Shown here piece by piece: positions 10,688 to 20,620 of a stretch of 64,000 nt of DNA; positions within the stretch are counted from its first letter, which is position 1; each line of letters starts with the position of its first letter. The translations under genes were made by a program, and so were the position numbers. The notes under the pieces were generated by a model, which made no database searches, was not told where the DNA came from, and was given only the letters and a program-made list of their open reading frames with translations. This DNA is from Symbiodinium natans (Eukaryota > Sar > Dinophyceae > Suessiales > Symbiodiniaceae): NCBI GenBank assembly GCA_905221605.1, contig CAJNDS010002290.1, forward strand, positions 1,229,501 through 1,293,500, read 5' to 3'.

Positions 10688-10749
10688 TACCCGAAAAGTG
10701 TAAGGCTGCGTATGATCGTAGGAACCCGAAAAGGGACCATCATTGGAAA
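10688..10749 (+). CDS. possible exon with a KH-like stretch
   Basis: After CTGTCAG, the frame reads VRLRMIVGTRKGTIIGK, resembling the IIGK loop of KH RNA-binding domains. The flanks are repeat-derived and the splice ends are unclear. The identity is a weak inference. Confidence 0.3.
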
Positions 10750-11212
10750 ACCCTCAACCCTGCACCCCAAACGCGGGACCCACTGCAATTTTCGAACTGA
10801 TGTCCACGCATGGCCAATGGACCCACGCCTGCACGAGCTGTGTGTAGCCGCCCAAGTCCACCAGTTAGGTCCTAGCCCATCTTCCAGGCCCCTGAACATG
10901 TACCTAAAGCAACCCTGAAAACGGACCGGGCACAGCCCCTCTGCCCCGTCGAACGAGGTGGTTCTCCCGCCCTGAAGAGGCCGAGCAAGAGTTTTGGGTT
11001 TGGGGCCTAAGCGGTTTAGGGTTGTGCTTGTCCTTTCAATGCTATTTCGTGCAGGCTATGGATGATTGCTCTTTTGGACAATGAACCCTAAGGTCCACCA
11101 CTAAGCGGTTTCTCGTTCTGTGGTCCCTATACAGAGGTTCAGCGCGTGTCGTCTGTTGCAGGGAGGGGTCCCCCCAGTTGCAACTAGACTTAAAGATGGC
11201 CTATCAGTAATT

Positions 11213-11304
11213 TGGGTAGCACTCTAAATTTAGTCCCTTTTTGGGCCCCCTATATAATGCGGCACCACCCCCCAAAAGGGGACCCTGACTTAGAGAACTA
11301 CCCA
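11213..11304. mobile_element. MITE-like element, family B
   Basis: Inverted ends TGGGTAGCACTCTAAATTTA and its imperfect complement ending GAGAACTACCCA, with inner GGGTCCC arms. A second copy is at 24552-24648, sharing an internal GCGGCACC. It lies 9 bp from element C. Confidence 0.65.
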
Positions 11305-11313
11305 GTTCACACT

Positions 11314-11416
11314 TGGGTGGCTGTCGAAATTATGATCCCTTTTGGGCTACCCCAAATATTAGGTGCCGTATTATACTAGGGACCCCAAAAAGGACCATAA
11401 TTTTGACAACCACCCA
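11314..11416. mobile_element. MITE-like element, family C
   Basis: Long imperfect inverted repeat starting TGGGTGGCTGTCGAAATTAT and ending ATAATTTTGACAACCACCCA. It is paired head-to-tail with family B. Confidence 0.65.
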
Positions 11417-11449
11417 CTTAGGTGATGAGCCTCATCCATAGCCCTGCAG

Positions 11450-11492
11450 AGTGCAAAGGCTCATGGAGTCGCCATGACCATCACTCTCATCG
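11450..11492 (+). CDS. exon-like block, gene 2
   Basis: Between CCTGCAG and ATCG|GTTAGG, open as SAKAHGVAMTITLIG. The donor GT is the first GT of a TTTAGGG-rich array. The phase to the next recognised exon is not continuous in this frame. Confidence 0.45.
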
Positions 11493-11496
11493 GTTA

Positions 11497-11590
11497 GGGG
11501 GTAGGGTTTTAGGGTTTGGGGTTTAGGGTTTAGGGTTTAGGGTTTAGGGTTTGGGGTTTAGGGTTTAGGGTTTAGGGTTTAGGGTTTGGG
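11497..11590 (+). repeat. TTTAGGG array
   Basis: About 12 units immediately after the donor of the 11450 exon-like block. Confidence 0.95.
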
Positions 11591-11826
11591 ATGAAACCTG
11601 CGGTCTAGAGGGCCTCCACTTTGAAGGCTAGGCTGCCTTGAGGTCTTTGGGGCTTTCTTCGGCCGCAAAGGAACCCGGAGTCCCCTAAGCCCTGAGTCTT
11701 GCCTAAACCCAAAAATATGTAAAACAATTGCCCTTTTCTGGGTTTTGGCCTATTTTGTTAGTACTTTGGGGATCCAGGTGAGCCTTAAACGCGATGCGAA
11801 ACCGTCATCGGCTTTCACACCTCAAG

Positions 11827-11903
11827 CGGTGGATTTCTCCTGGGCCCAGATGCACTGCTAGCAGCAGACGTGTGGCACAATCCTCAGGCTTTCCCCAACC
11901 CAC
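11827..11903 (+). CDS. exon of unidentified gene 2
   Basis: After CTCAAG, one base then GGFLLGPDALLAADVWHNPQ and AFPNP, ending at the canonical donor C|GTACGT. The leftover base joins the next exon in phase across a 73-bp intron. Family not recognised. Confidence 0.7.
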
Positions 11904-11976
11904 GTACGTCAATTCTGACCTGCACCCTAATTAAACCTTAAACACCAAAGAAGCCTGACCTTAGAGTGCTCAGCAG

Positions 11977-12089
11977 CTTCTGCGCGTACACATCATCGGC
12001 CGATCTACATTTACGGGACCTTTTTGTGGTACCCTGACCTACAAGGAATGGACGGCACAACGGAGGTCTTCATGTTCCGAAATCCGAAG
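11977..12089 (+). CDS. exon of unidentified gene 2
   Basis: Acceptor AGCAG; open in phase with the preceding exon, including PIYIYGTFLWYPDLQGMDG and TTEVFMFRNPK, ending phase 0 at AAG|GTCTAA. The aromatic-rich, stop-free sequence is clearly coding. Confidence 0.75.
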
Positions 12090-12310
12090 GTCTAAATTTT
12101 AAACCCGGAACCCGGAACCCTGAACCCTAAGACTAAACTGGAATGCCTAAACTCTGAGGTGCCTTTTGCAGCCAAAGGGCCCCTTAGCACCCTAAAGCCC
12201 TAAGCCCTCGGATCTTGTTCTGGGGGGAGAGGCATAGGCGAGGGGAGGGGTGGGCGTCAAAGCACCTGCACCCTGAAGCCTTATACTCCTTAGCCCTAAG
12301 CTTTGTGCAG

Positions 12311-12385
12311 GCTGGCGAACAGCTGCATGAACTCATGAACAGATCGCTTGGAAGGATCAAAAAGCAACAGAGTTCGATGATTTAG
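12311..12385 (+). CDS. terminal exon of unidentified gene 2
   Basis: Acceptor TTGTGCAG; reads AGEQLHELMNRSLGRIKKQQ then SSMI and TAG (12383-12385), in phase 0 with the 11977 exon. The basic helical C-terminus closes the gene. Confidence 0.75.
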   Translation, partial: AGEQLHELMNRSLGRIKKQQSSMI

Positions 12386-13151
12386 GGTCTATGAATTCTA
12401 GGACATAAAGTAGTTGAAGGTGTCGCGCCCGTGCTTGCGGAACTACTACTACTGGCAACGGATTCTATAGCCCACAGAGTTCCAAAGCGCCAATCACGAA
12501 GCGTTGACTCCTGGACATGCACAGGTGCATGCATTCATGGTGAGAAAGTGACACTCTGTGTGCATCTAGCTACTTGACTTAAGGAGGGCTGGCGGCTCTG
12601 TTGGCAGAGAAAGGGGCATGAAGCTGTGTTGCACCATGGTCATTTTGTGCGGTCGCAGGGTTTCGTTCAGATCGGCGTGTTACGGCGTAAGGCAAGACCT
12701 GGTGAGGCCTTCAATGTGATACTGGAGATGTTCCAAACTTTCGCGAGTAGTAGGATTCTCTGTGATGTGTGATGTGCGTCAAGGTGTTGTAAGGACTTGT
12801 ATACTTGTAAACGCATGAAAGCCACCTTAATTACCTTTCTCCTGGCCCACAATGCACCGAACCACAGGAGACTCGACATCCGTATCATCTGTTTACAACT
12901 CCGCACCCCATTCAAGCCATGCCCCGAAAGCCGCACCGAAGCACCTTAAAACAAGGGGCTTCCCTTCAGCCAGGTTCAATCAGGTGTGGAACAAGGGCGA
13001 CTGGACTGCTTCTAGCTTGTCGGGGGGATTGCAGGCCTACAGGCCTAGCAGGCCCCTGCATCTTGATCATCTTGCCTCAAGCCCTTCTAAGCCAACGTCA
13101 TGGTTGCTCAAGGCGTCCAGCGGGCCCTGCCAAGCCGAAAGTTAGAGCCGG
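12386..13151 (+). other. intergenic spacer between gene 2 and ankyrin gene
   Basis: No array and no convincing exon. It ends at the ATG of the ankyrin gene, so the two same-strand genes are separated by at most 0.8 kb. Confidence 0.5.
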
Positions 13152-13356
13152 ATGTGCCGCTGGGCCGCGCTATGGCTTTGTTCCATGGCCGCGTCGGCCG
13201 TCAATGACGACGGTCGACTCTACGGAGAGCTCATCTCGGCGGTGAATCGCACTGATGCAGACGCTATTCAAAGGCTTCTTGCCAACAAGACTGACGCAGT
13301 GCAGCTCCTTCTCAGGAGCAGTGTCAATGCATGGTTCGACGGCGTTCCTGCACCTG
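13152..13356 (+). CDS. ankyrin-repeat membrane protein, exon 1
   Basis: ATG at 13152 begins a hydrophobic MCRWAALWLCSMAASA stretch (possible signal or anchor), then helical DADAIQRLLANKTDAVQLLL resembling a degenerate first ankyrin helix pair. A GT donor after CCTG at 13356 (phase 1) joins the acceptor GGGAG at 13721-13725 to restore GSLLHFAAFRGDVDVMRLLL. Read-through past 13424 is stopped. Confidence 0.75.
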
Positions 13357-13725
13357 GTGAAGGCAGGTTTTCACAAAAGACACCTTTGACGAGCCACGAT
13401 CATGATCGCAGGATTTTCGCATAACTTGTTACGGGCCTGAAACAGCATCATCAGAGGGTCAGGTTTAGACAAAGAATTCCTTTCAGCGAGCCGTCGCCGT
13501 CAATTCGCACCATGAGAGGGGCGGGTTTGACCATAAAGGATCGCCTTTCCCTTGTTGCGGCCATGGCGGCCAGTACATCACATTATGAGAGATGTGGGTT
13601 TTAACATAAGATCTAGGGCTTCATGTTGCGGCCATGTCACAATCATAACCCTATAACAATCGCATCACGAGAGGGGTGAGCTTTAACATAAGCGTCCACT
13701 GTCCTTGTTAAGTTCATCGCGGGAG
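13357..13725 (+). other. intron with internal degenerate direct repeats
   Basis: A 369-bp GT-AG intron. A motif like GAGAGGGGCGGGTTTGACCA recurs at about 13360, 13456, 13512, 13587 and 13672 in diverged form (followed by CATAAAG or CATAAG), including at the donor itself, as in introner-type introns. Confidence 0.55.
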
Positions 13726-15746
13726 GGAGCCTGCTTCACTTTGCGGCCTTCCGGGGCGACGTGGATGTCATGCGGCTGCTCCTGGATGCCTGGCCAGCAG
13801 GCCTGCAGCAAAGGAATTATCGCGGCCAGGCGCTGTTGCACCACGCATGCTGGAACGGCAGCATGGAGCTCTCGCAGTGGTTACTCCTACAATGGCCCCA
13901 AGGCCTGAAGGTTGCCGACGACTGGGGCAGGACGGTTTGGCACCATGGAGCGCGTAGTGGCAACGTGGAGCTTTTGCAGTGGTTGCACACGCAATGGCCC
14001 GGAGGCTTGAAGATTGCCGACGCTGACTACACGGCTTGGCACTACGGAGCGAGGAGTGGCCACGTTGAGGTCTTGCAGTGGTTGTACATCCAATGGCCCG
14101 AAGGCCTGAAGGTTGCCGACATCACGGGCAAGACGGCTTGGCACGATGGAGCGTGGAGTGGCAACAAAGAGGTCTTGCAGTGGTTGCACATCCAATGGCC
14201 CGAAGGCCTGAAGGTTGCCGACGAAGACGGCCAGACGGCTTGGCACTATGGAGCGAGGAGCGGCAACGTGGAGGTCTTACAGTGGTTGCTCATCCAATGG
14301 CCAGAAGGCCTGAAGGTTGCCGACACCAGGGGCAGGACGGTTTGGTATCATATAGCGCGTAGTGGCAACGTGGAGCTTTTGCAGTGGTTGCACATCCAAT
14401 GGCCCGAACGCCTGAAGGTGAATGCCGGCTTGGCGACGGCCTGGCACCATGGAGCATGGAGTGGCAACAAAGAGGTCTTGCAGTGGTTGCACATCCAATG
14501 GCCGGAAGGCCTGAAGGTTGCCGACAACTGGGGCCAGACGGTTTGGCACTATGGAGCAAGGAGCGGCCACGTGGAGGTCTTACAGTGGTTGCACATCCAA
14601 TGGCCTGAAGGCCTGAAGGTTGCCGACATCACGGGCAAGACGGCTTGGCACGATGGAGCGTGGAGTGGCAACAAAGAGGTCTTGCAGTGGTTGCACATCC
14701 AATGGCCGGAAGGCCTGAAGGTTGCCACCTACTCGGGCCAGACGGTTTGGCACTATGGAGCGAGGAGTGGCCACGCAGAGGTCCTGCAGTGGTTGCACAT
14801 CCAATGGCCTGAAGGCCTGAAGGTTGCCGACAACAGCGGCGAGATGCCGTTGAACTATGTAGACTTCTGGGGCAAGGTGGAATTCTTGCAGTGGTTGCTC
14901 ACCCAGCCCGAAGGGCTCATCAGGTATGTCGACAACTGGCACCAGACGGTTTGGCACTACGGAGCGAGGAGTGGCCACGTTGAGGTCTTGCAGTGGTTGT
15001 ACATGCATTGGGCCGAAGGCCTGACCGCCTACTCGGACATGACGGCTTGGCACTACGGAGCGTGGAGCGGCAACGTGGAGGTGTTGCAGTGGTTGCACAT
15101 CCAATGGCCCGAAGGCCTGAAGGTTGCCGACACCGGGGGCCAGACGGCTTGGCACTACGGAGCCAGGAGCGGCGACGCGGAGGTCTTACAGTGGTTGCAC
15201 ATCCAATGGCCCGAAGGCCTGAAGGTTGCCGACACCTGGGGCCAGACGGTGTGGCACCATGGAGCAGCGAGGGGTGGCCACGTCCTGGTCCTGCAGTGGT
15301 TGCACGTCCAATGGCCCGAAGGCCTGAAGGATGTCGATGCCTTTGGCGACACGGCGTGGCGCCTTGGAGCGGCTGAGAGCAACAAGGAGCCCCTGCAGTG
15401 GTTGGTCAGTCTTTGGCCCGAGGGCCTGGAGGTTGCCCATGATGCTCTCCCACATTTCTTGCGGGAGCAGCGGCCCGAAGCGCTGGAGATTCTGGAGTGC
15501 AAGATCCTCGTTCCTTTTGTCTGCGGAACGTCAACGATCGACCAATCCTGGAGGAGTGCCATGGCCGAACTTCAATGCGCGAGTCCGGAACTGCTCTCCC
15601 AGTCTGACCTGCAGGCGTGGCTTGAGGGCTGCGGAGGCCGCCCCAGCTGGAGTGACGACTTCGGCACCCTCGCGGCGCGGCTTCGTGATGCCGAAGCGAA
15701 GGACGGTCAAACATGTTTGGTTGCCGTTGCTCGGAAATTTCTCTAA
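13726..15746 (+). CDS. ankyrin-repeat membrane protein, exon 2 (about 17 ankyrin-type repeats)
   Basis: A stop-free exon of about 2 kb coding a 33-34-residue repeat of the form GQTVWHYGARSGHVEVLQWL followed by HIQWPEGLKVAD. This is the ankyrin helix-turn-helix plan (TPLH-A-G--EVV--LL) with Trp replacing Leu at fixed positions and a WPEGL turn. About 17 units run to roughly residue 560 of the open frame, then a non-repeat region to a TAA at 15744. A donor just before that stop may splice to the membrane exons. Repeats are very similar at DNA level. Such scaffolds usually mediate protein binding; partners are unknown. Confidence 0.88.
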
Positions 15747-15809
15747 TTCCCCTGCAAGATCCGCCAAGTCAGTCTCGTAGGCATGCTTGTGCTCACAGCA
15801 GAGTAGCAG

Positions 15810-16410
15810 TCGCTGACTTTTCTGTGAAGGCATTCTTGGAACCTCTGATCGGGCTGGACGGCTTGATCGTGACCACGCTTCAAGACTGGGCAGCATGGGC
15901 TTGTGTCGTTTCAGCTGCAAGCGCAGCACTTGCAGCCGTGTGTCTTGAGGCTAGACTGACGAAGCCGAGGGGAACGGGAGTGCAATCGTATCAGGCGTCA
16001 TCGGAGGGCGTGGGCGATGACTTCCGTGAGGGTGCCACACGATGTGTATGCCAAGCTTTGTCACCACCTGCTAGGTTCACAAGGGCTTGGCGGTGGCTAG
16101 AAGTTTTGGTCGCCACATTCTGGCTGGGCCCTGCGATGTTAGTGACGCACTGGGCGTGGTGGCTACCAATCGTCCTCGTTTTCTACGCAGTCCCTGCATT
16201 CATATTCACAACAGCAAACAAGCTGCGGCTCAAGCTCGAAGACGCAGACTCGCCAATCAAGTTCACAGCAGCAAAAAAGCTGCGACTCAAGCTCGAAACG
16301 TTGCTGAAGTCCCCGGTGCTGGTCATCATGACTCCAACGACGAAGGGCCCCGTGCCGCAGGCGAGATGGCTTTCAGAACTTATTTTTGTACTGAGACGGT
16401 CTCGATCAGA
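15810..16410 (+). CDS. ankyrin gene, transmembrane exon(s)
   Basis: After GTAGCAG, the frame reads ADFSVKAFLEPLIGLDGLIV and on through two hydrophobic spans: TLQDWAAWACVVSAASAALA and the Trp-rich LVATFWLGPAMLVTHWAWWL. A basic NKLRLKLE segment is tandemly duplicated (16204-16240 and 16262-16298). The 3' limit is uncertain; the frame stays open to 16495. Linkage to the ankyrin exon is inferred from strand, spacing and lack of another start. Confidence 0.6.
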
Positions 16411-16499
16411 CAATTTGTTCTGTCTGGAATCTAGATGCCAAAGCAAGTCTTGTCTCTTTGTCTGCCGATTCAAGCGACACTGTTACTCAAGCTAGAAAC

Positions 16500-17382
16500 C
16501 CGAACCATAACAGGAGCGCGCAACCATGGACGCCTTGAGAATGCACTCAGGCCTGTCAAGGTGAGCAGTTACACCCTGGATCCCAAGTTTAGCGTGGGCC
16601 CTGACAATTCAGAAGGAGTGGGAACCTCCAAATGCAACACGGCAATATGCCCTCAACTCTGGAAGGAGTGTGGCCGTTGAGAAGCCACCCCACGGAGCTG
16701 AGAGAACACAACCACATGAAAAAAGGCCTTGAAAGGCATGTGGCTGCAAGATGCCGCAAACGATTGATTTTCGCTTGGTTGCAGGCGATGCATTTGACTC
16801 ATGGGCACACAAGTGATAAATCAGGTGTTTGTTTTTTCCCGGCTCGGAAACACACAAAAGCAACATGGTAAGGGGCTGCACTACGAAGAAAAGCTGGTCG
16901 ATGTCCGAAGCCATCTGTGACTTACGCAGCATAGCGAAGCAAGAAGCAGCGGTTCAACATGACAGGTTTCTGTCAGCGACAGGCGGACCAAGCATGGCAA
17001 CTTTCACAACATTTGCAAACATGCTGAAGCCGATTTGGCGCCCAGATTGGCACCCAGGGTGGTCAGCCTGGAGCATTTGAATAAGTTCGGCTGAAAGTCC
17101 ACGGAGCTACGTGCAAACTTTGCAAAGCTAACCGAAAGCACACAAGCTGAAGTTTCCGATGTGCAGACGGGCTGAAGGCTTCTGTGGGCTCGCGCTTCTG
17201 GTTAACGGCTATCGTTACGGGTGGGTTTCGAGTGTCGTTGTCAGGGCCTCAAGATGTTAAGAGGGCATCTGCTCGTTCAGGTAGCTGGCCTCTGTCGCAC
17301 CATGGCCCTATCCGGGGTTTGGTTCGCGATCGCGCACAATGCCAGCCAACTGCCGCTCCCAATTGTCAACCCCGACTTCCAG
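16500..17382 (+). other. probable intron
   Basis: Unique sequence with no array and no convincing exon between two membrane-type exons. Confidence 0.4.
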
Positions 17383-17962
17383 GACTTTGAGAGCAAAAAA
17401 TACGCTGCGTGGAGGTATAGCCATCTTCACCATCACTGGATGTTTCCATGGGCCTCGAAAACAATCACTGCCGCCAACATTTTCGACGTGGCGACAACGT
17501 TATGCCCAGCTGTCATCATCCTGTACTCCGTGTGTCTTTTCTGTGCATCTCTACAGCACTTGGTTCCCTTGTCTGCGGTGCAACGCTTGCCCGCGTGGCT
17601 CAAGGTGAACAAGGCCAACAGACACGAACGACAGAAGTTGAGGGACAGGCTTCTGAAGGAGAAGACGTTGCCAGATGAAGTGGATGGCAGACTCAAGCCC
17701 GTCGTTCTTCTTCGCCCCCCTCCCTGGGAAGGAAGAGCGCTGTTGCCAGCTATGGCGTTGCTGGTTCTGGACGTAGGCCTAGACTTCAAGACGCTCTTGG
17801 ACTTCCTGGTGGCACGGCACTACCTGTTCGCCGCAGTCATGACCTTCATCGTGATCCGCAGCACCCTGAAACAATTCACCATCCTCGCCCCTTGGAAGCT
17901 CCGGCAGGCCTCCTTGCTGCATTTGTTGGAAGCTCATTCTGTGCTTATGATGTCTACCAGTT
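17383..17962 (+). CDS. ankyrin gene, polytopic membrane exon
   Basis: After CTTCCAG, reads DFESKKYAAWRYSHLHHHW and continues with three hydrophobic segments around FDVATTLCPAVIILYSVCLF, LLPAMALLVLDVGLDFKTLL and HYLFAAVMTFIVIRS, separated by a basic loop (HERQKLRDRLLKEK). This suggests a multi-pass membrane domain. Exact family not recognised; a channel- or transporter-like module is possible. Confidence 0.62.
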
Positions 17963-18006
17963 TTGAGTACTTAAATAGTACGAAACTGCACCCCAACTCG
18001 AGCTCA

Positions 18007-18152
18007 CCATCAAGCCATCAAAGTTCAACCCTGGCTCTCCGCCCTTCCAAACGTCTTTGCAAAATTCGCACGTGCGCAGGCGATAAAGGCCAGCCGGGCA
18101 CGAGGCCTGCTGCGGGAGGATCTCTTGCACTTCCTGGATGCAGCTTGGCACC
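18007..18152 (+). CDS. ankyrin gene, downstream exon
   Basis: In a different frame from the neighbouring long ORF, this reads HHQAIKVQPWLSALPNVFAK then FARAQAIKASRARG and LLREDLLHFLDAAWH. The sequence is amphipathic and protein-like. A tiny intron (about 52 bp, GTCTGG to TTGCAG) connects it in phase to the exon at 18205. Confidence 0.5.
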
Positions 18153-18204
18153 GTCTGGAGATCTCTATAGGTCTCTCTAGGATGTGCGGTCCCCTTGCTT
18201 GCAG

Positions 18205-18378
18205 AGCCTGAATCGACGTCACAACCCATTGAGCTTGATGAAGCTCAGGAAGAGAGACGCTCCGAAGCTTTCTTCTGCGGGTGCATCACTGCCTACGCCA
18301 TCTTGTATGCAGCCCAGACAGCCGGCCAGCTGATCATACAACTCTGCAGCCTCCTGCTCAGCACATGGCTATTTTCAG
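18205..18378 (+). CDS. ankyrin gene, last recognised membrane exon
   Basis: Acceptor CTTGCAG; reads PESTSQPIELDEAQEERRSE and then a hydrophobic span CGCITAYAILYAAQTAGQLI extending to STWLF. Canonical donor TCAG|GTTCGG. A further acidic exon may follow (frame with LEDGDELDSAVPADLEAQ near 18540-18600). Confidence 0.6.
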
Positions 18379-18778
18379 GTTCGGCCTGTCAAACAAAAGA
18401 GATAAAATGCGTGCAGCATCCCCTAAAGCCCTAAGCATAGTCCTCACCTCAAATCCTAAACTGCTCGGGCCTCGGGCTGTTCATTCAGTCGCATGTGGCA
18501 TGGCAGGCTATGCCGTCCGTTTATGCGACATGGATATGGAGGGGCTCGAGGATGGTGACGAGCTCGACAGCGCGGTGCCTGCGGACCTTGAAGCTCAACC
18601 TTGCAAGGATGAGGACCCTGTGACTGTTGTTTGTTTGGAAACTGTTTTGTTGAACTTTGTTGTTTACAAGACAAGTGTACGACCCACGGCTTCAGCAAAA
18701 TGCCCAAGATGTTTTTCAACCTGGGGTGTCGTGCAGCAAGACAAAAGCTTTCAAACAGAAGCTCCCTGCAACAACTTT

Positions 18779-18826
18779 TAACCCTAAACCCTAAACCCTA
18801 AACCCTAAACCCTAAACCCTAAACCC
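18779..18826 (-). repeat. CCCTAAA array
   Basis: About 6.5 perfect CCCTAAA units, followed directly by the first acidic exon module. Confidence 0.95.
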
Positions 18827-18946
18827 GAGGCTGCCAACGATGAGCCGAAGGGTCCTGATCATGCAGCCGTGGATCCGCAGGAGCCAGATGTGGGCAGTTC
18901 GACCCTGGAGAAGGCCCTCGGGCTCACAGCCAAAGCCGACATAAGA
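18826..18946 (+). CDS. acidic exon module, copy 1
   Basis: Open as EAANDEPKGPDHAAVDPQEP and continuing to TLEKALG...ADIRR, ending AGAAGG|GTTTAG, where the first heptamer of the following array supplies the donor GT. Homologous to 19730-19867 and 20154-20297. Function unknown. Confidence 0.45.
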
Positions 18947-18947
18947 A

Positions 18948-19068
18948 GGGTTTAGGGTTTAGGATTTAGGGTTTAGGGTTTGGGGTTTAGGATTTAGGAT
19001 TTAGGATTTAGGGTTTAGGGTTTAGGGTTTAGGTTTTAGGGTTTAGGGTTTAGCGTTTAGGGTTCGGG
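18948..19068 (+). repeat. TTTAGGG array with GATTTAG variants
   Basis: About 16 units, some as ATTTAGG, directly adjoining acidic module copy 1. Confidence 0.93.
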
Positions 19069-19729
19069 TTCAGGATGTTCATTGCCTTGCGATGTAGCGT
19101 CTAAGACGAAATCTGGGAGGCGCCGAGGATCGGGTGAAGTCTTGTTTAGCGGACGCGGCATTTTTCTTTCAGAGATTGGATTGTTCTTGCCGTTGTTGCC
19201 AGGGTAACTCCTGTGTTTGTGATTGTTACTGATTGTTGCGTGATTGTCGCGAGCCAGGAACCCCCACTCAGAGGTGTCTTCAAACTCCAAAAGCCCCAAG
19301 TTGAAGCCCAAGGAAGCTTCTTGGACCCTCAACCCTGAACCCAAACGCCTAGAACAGCGAAACATCCTCGGCGTTGGAGGAGCTCTTCGATATTCCTGGC
19401 GCCATGCCAGACCCAGCGGGGGCCTCAAGACTAGGTGCTTCAGCCATTTTAGCTAAAGTGTATAGATTTGGAGATTGTCACCCAGGAGGGCTGCGAGCAA
19501 AGCACACAACGACCCTTTTGGAATAGCTACTGCATGCTGTGAGAAGCAGCAAGGCGGTGGTCTTGAGATAGAAACGGCGTGTCGGGGTGCTGCAAGCATT
19601 ACAGGGTGGTGCCCCTAGGGTGCTACAGTGTCTTCAGACTTCAAAAAGCCCCAAGCTGAAGCGCATCGAAGGCACTAGCCGTCTTGTTTTCGAATCAGGA
19701 GGAATTGGACCCTCAACCCTGAGCTCGAA

Positions 19730-19867
19730 CTCCTGCTGGCCTCGGAGGAGCTCTCCGACTTGCCGAAGGCATCCGAGGCTCAGAAGGCTCCTGATCCAGG
19801 CGACCCCGTAGCCGCGGATCAGGAAGAGCCGAGCAAGCCACATCCGACCCTGGAGGCCGATAGAAGG
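19730..19867 (+). CDS. acidic exon module, copy 2
   Basis: Frame reads SEELSDLPKASEAQKAPDPG then DPVAADQEEPSK and TLEADRR, closely matching copy 3. It is followed by a degenerate TCAGGG stretch. Confidence 0.45.
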
Positions 19868-20153
19868 GGTCAGGGTCTAGGTTCAGGACGAATTATTCAG
19901 GATGAAATCTGGCAGGCGCCGAGGATCGGGTGAAGTCTTGTTTAGCGGACGCGTTTTTTTTCAGAGATGGGATGGTTCTTGCCGTTGTTGCCAGGGCAAC
20001 TCCTGTTTCCGCGATTGTTGCGTGATTGTTGCGAACCCTGAACCCCCGGTCAGCGGTGTCTTTAGACTTCAAACGCCCCAAGATGAAGCGCATCGAAGCC
20101 CCTGTGGCCGCTCGTTTGCGAAGCAGAAGAATTGGACCCCAAACTTTGAACTC

Positions 20154-20297
20154 GAACTTCAGGCGGCCTCGCAGGAGCTCTCCGACATGCCGAAGGCATC
20201 CGAGGCTCGGAAGGTTCCTGATCCAGGCGACGCCGTAGCCGCGGAGCAGGAAGAGCCGAGCAAGCTTTCTGCGACCCTGGAGGCCGAAAGAAGGGTT
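20154..20297 (+). CDS. acidic exon module, copy 3
   Basis: Frame reads SQELSDMPKASEARKVPDPG then DAVAAEQEEPSK and TLEAERR, ending AGAAGG|GTTTAG as in copy 1. It is unclear whether the copies are joined in one mRNA. Confidence 0.45.
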
Positions 20298-20620
20298 TAG
20301 GGTTTAGTGTTTAGGGTTTAGGTTCAGGTTGAAGGTCGAGGATCCGGTTCAGCCCTGTTTAGCAGACGAGTTTTCTTTTCTTGAGAGATGGGAGGGTGCT
20401 TGCCATTGCTGCCAGGGCAGCTCTTGTTACTGATCGTTGCATGATTGTTGTGAAGCCAGAACCAGTCAGAGGGGTCTTCAGACTTCAGAAGCCCCAAGCT
20501 GAAGACCATCGGAGCCCCCTAGCCGTTTCGCTTTCAAATCAAGATCTCTTCGACCGTAAAGCTCACAGTGATCTATATAGGTGCTTCAGCCATGTTCGCT
20601 AAAGCGGAGGTTTGGAGATT

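Larger units (their letters stand above)
19069..20620 (+). repeat. tandem segmental repeats of about 400 bp (four diverged units)
   Basis: Recurring blocks: GGCGCCGAGGATCGGGTGAA, TTGCCGTTGTTGCCAGGG, GGTGTCTTCAGACTTCAAA and AGCCCCAAGCTGAAG occur in the same order near 19110-19310, 19630 (partial), 19915-20090 and 20340-20500. Each unit carries heptamer repeats, and two carry acidic exon modules. Confidence 0.75.

Noticed and set aside
13887-15562. Long minus-strand and alternate-frame ORFs over the ankyrin exon
   Set aside because: They are shadows created by the near-identical repeats; the + frame alone gives ankyrin-type sequence.
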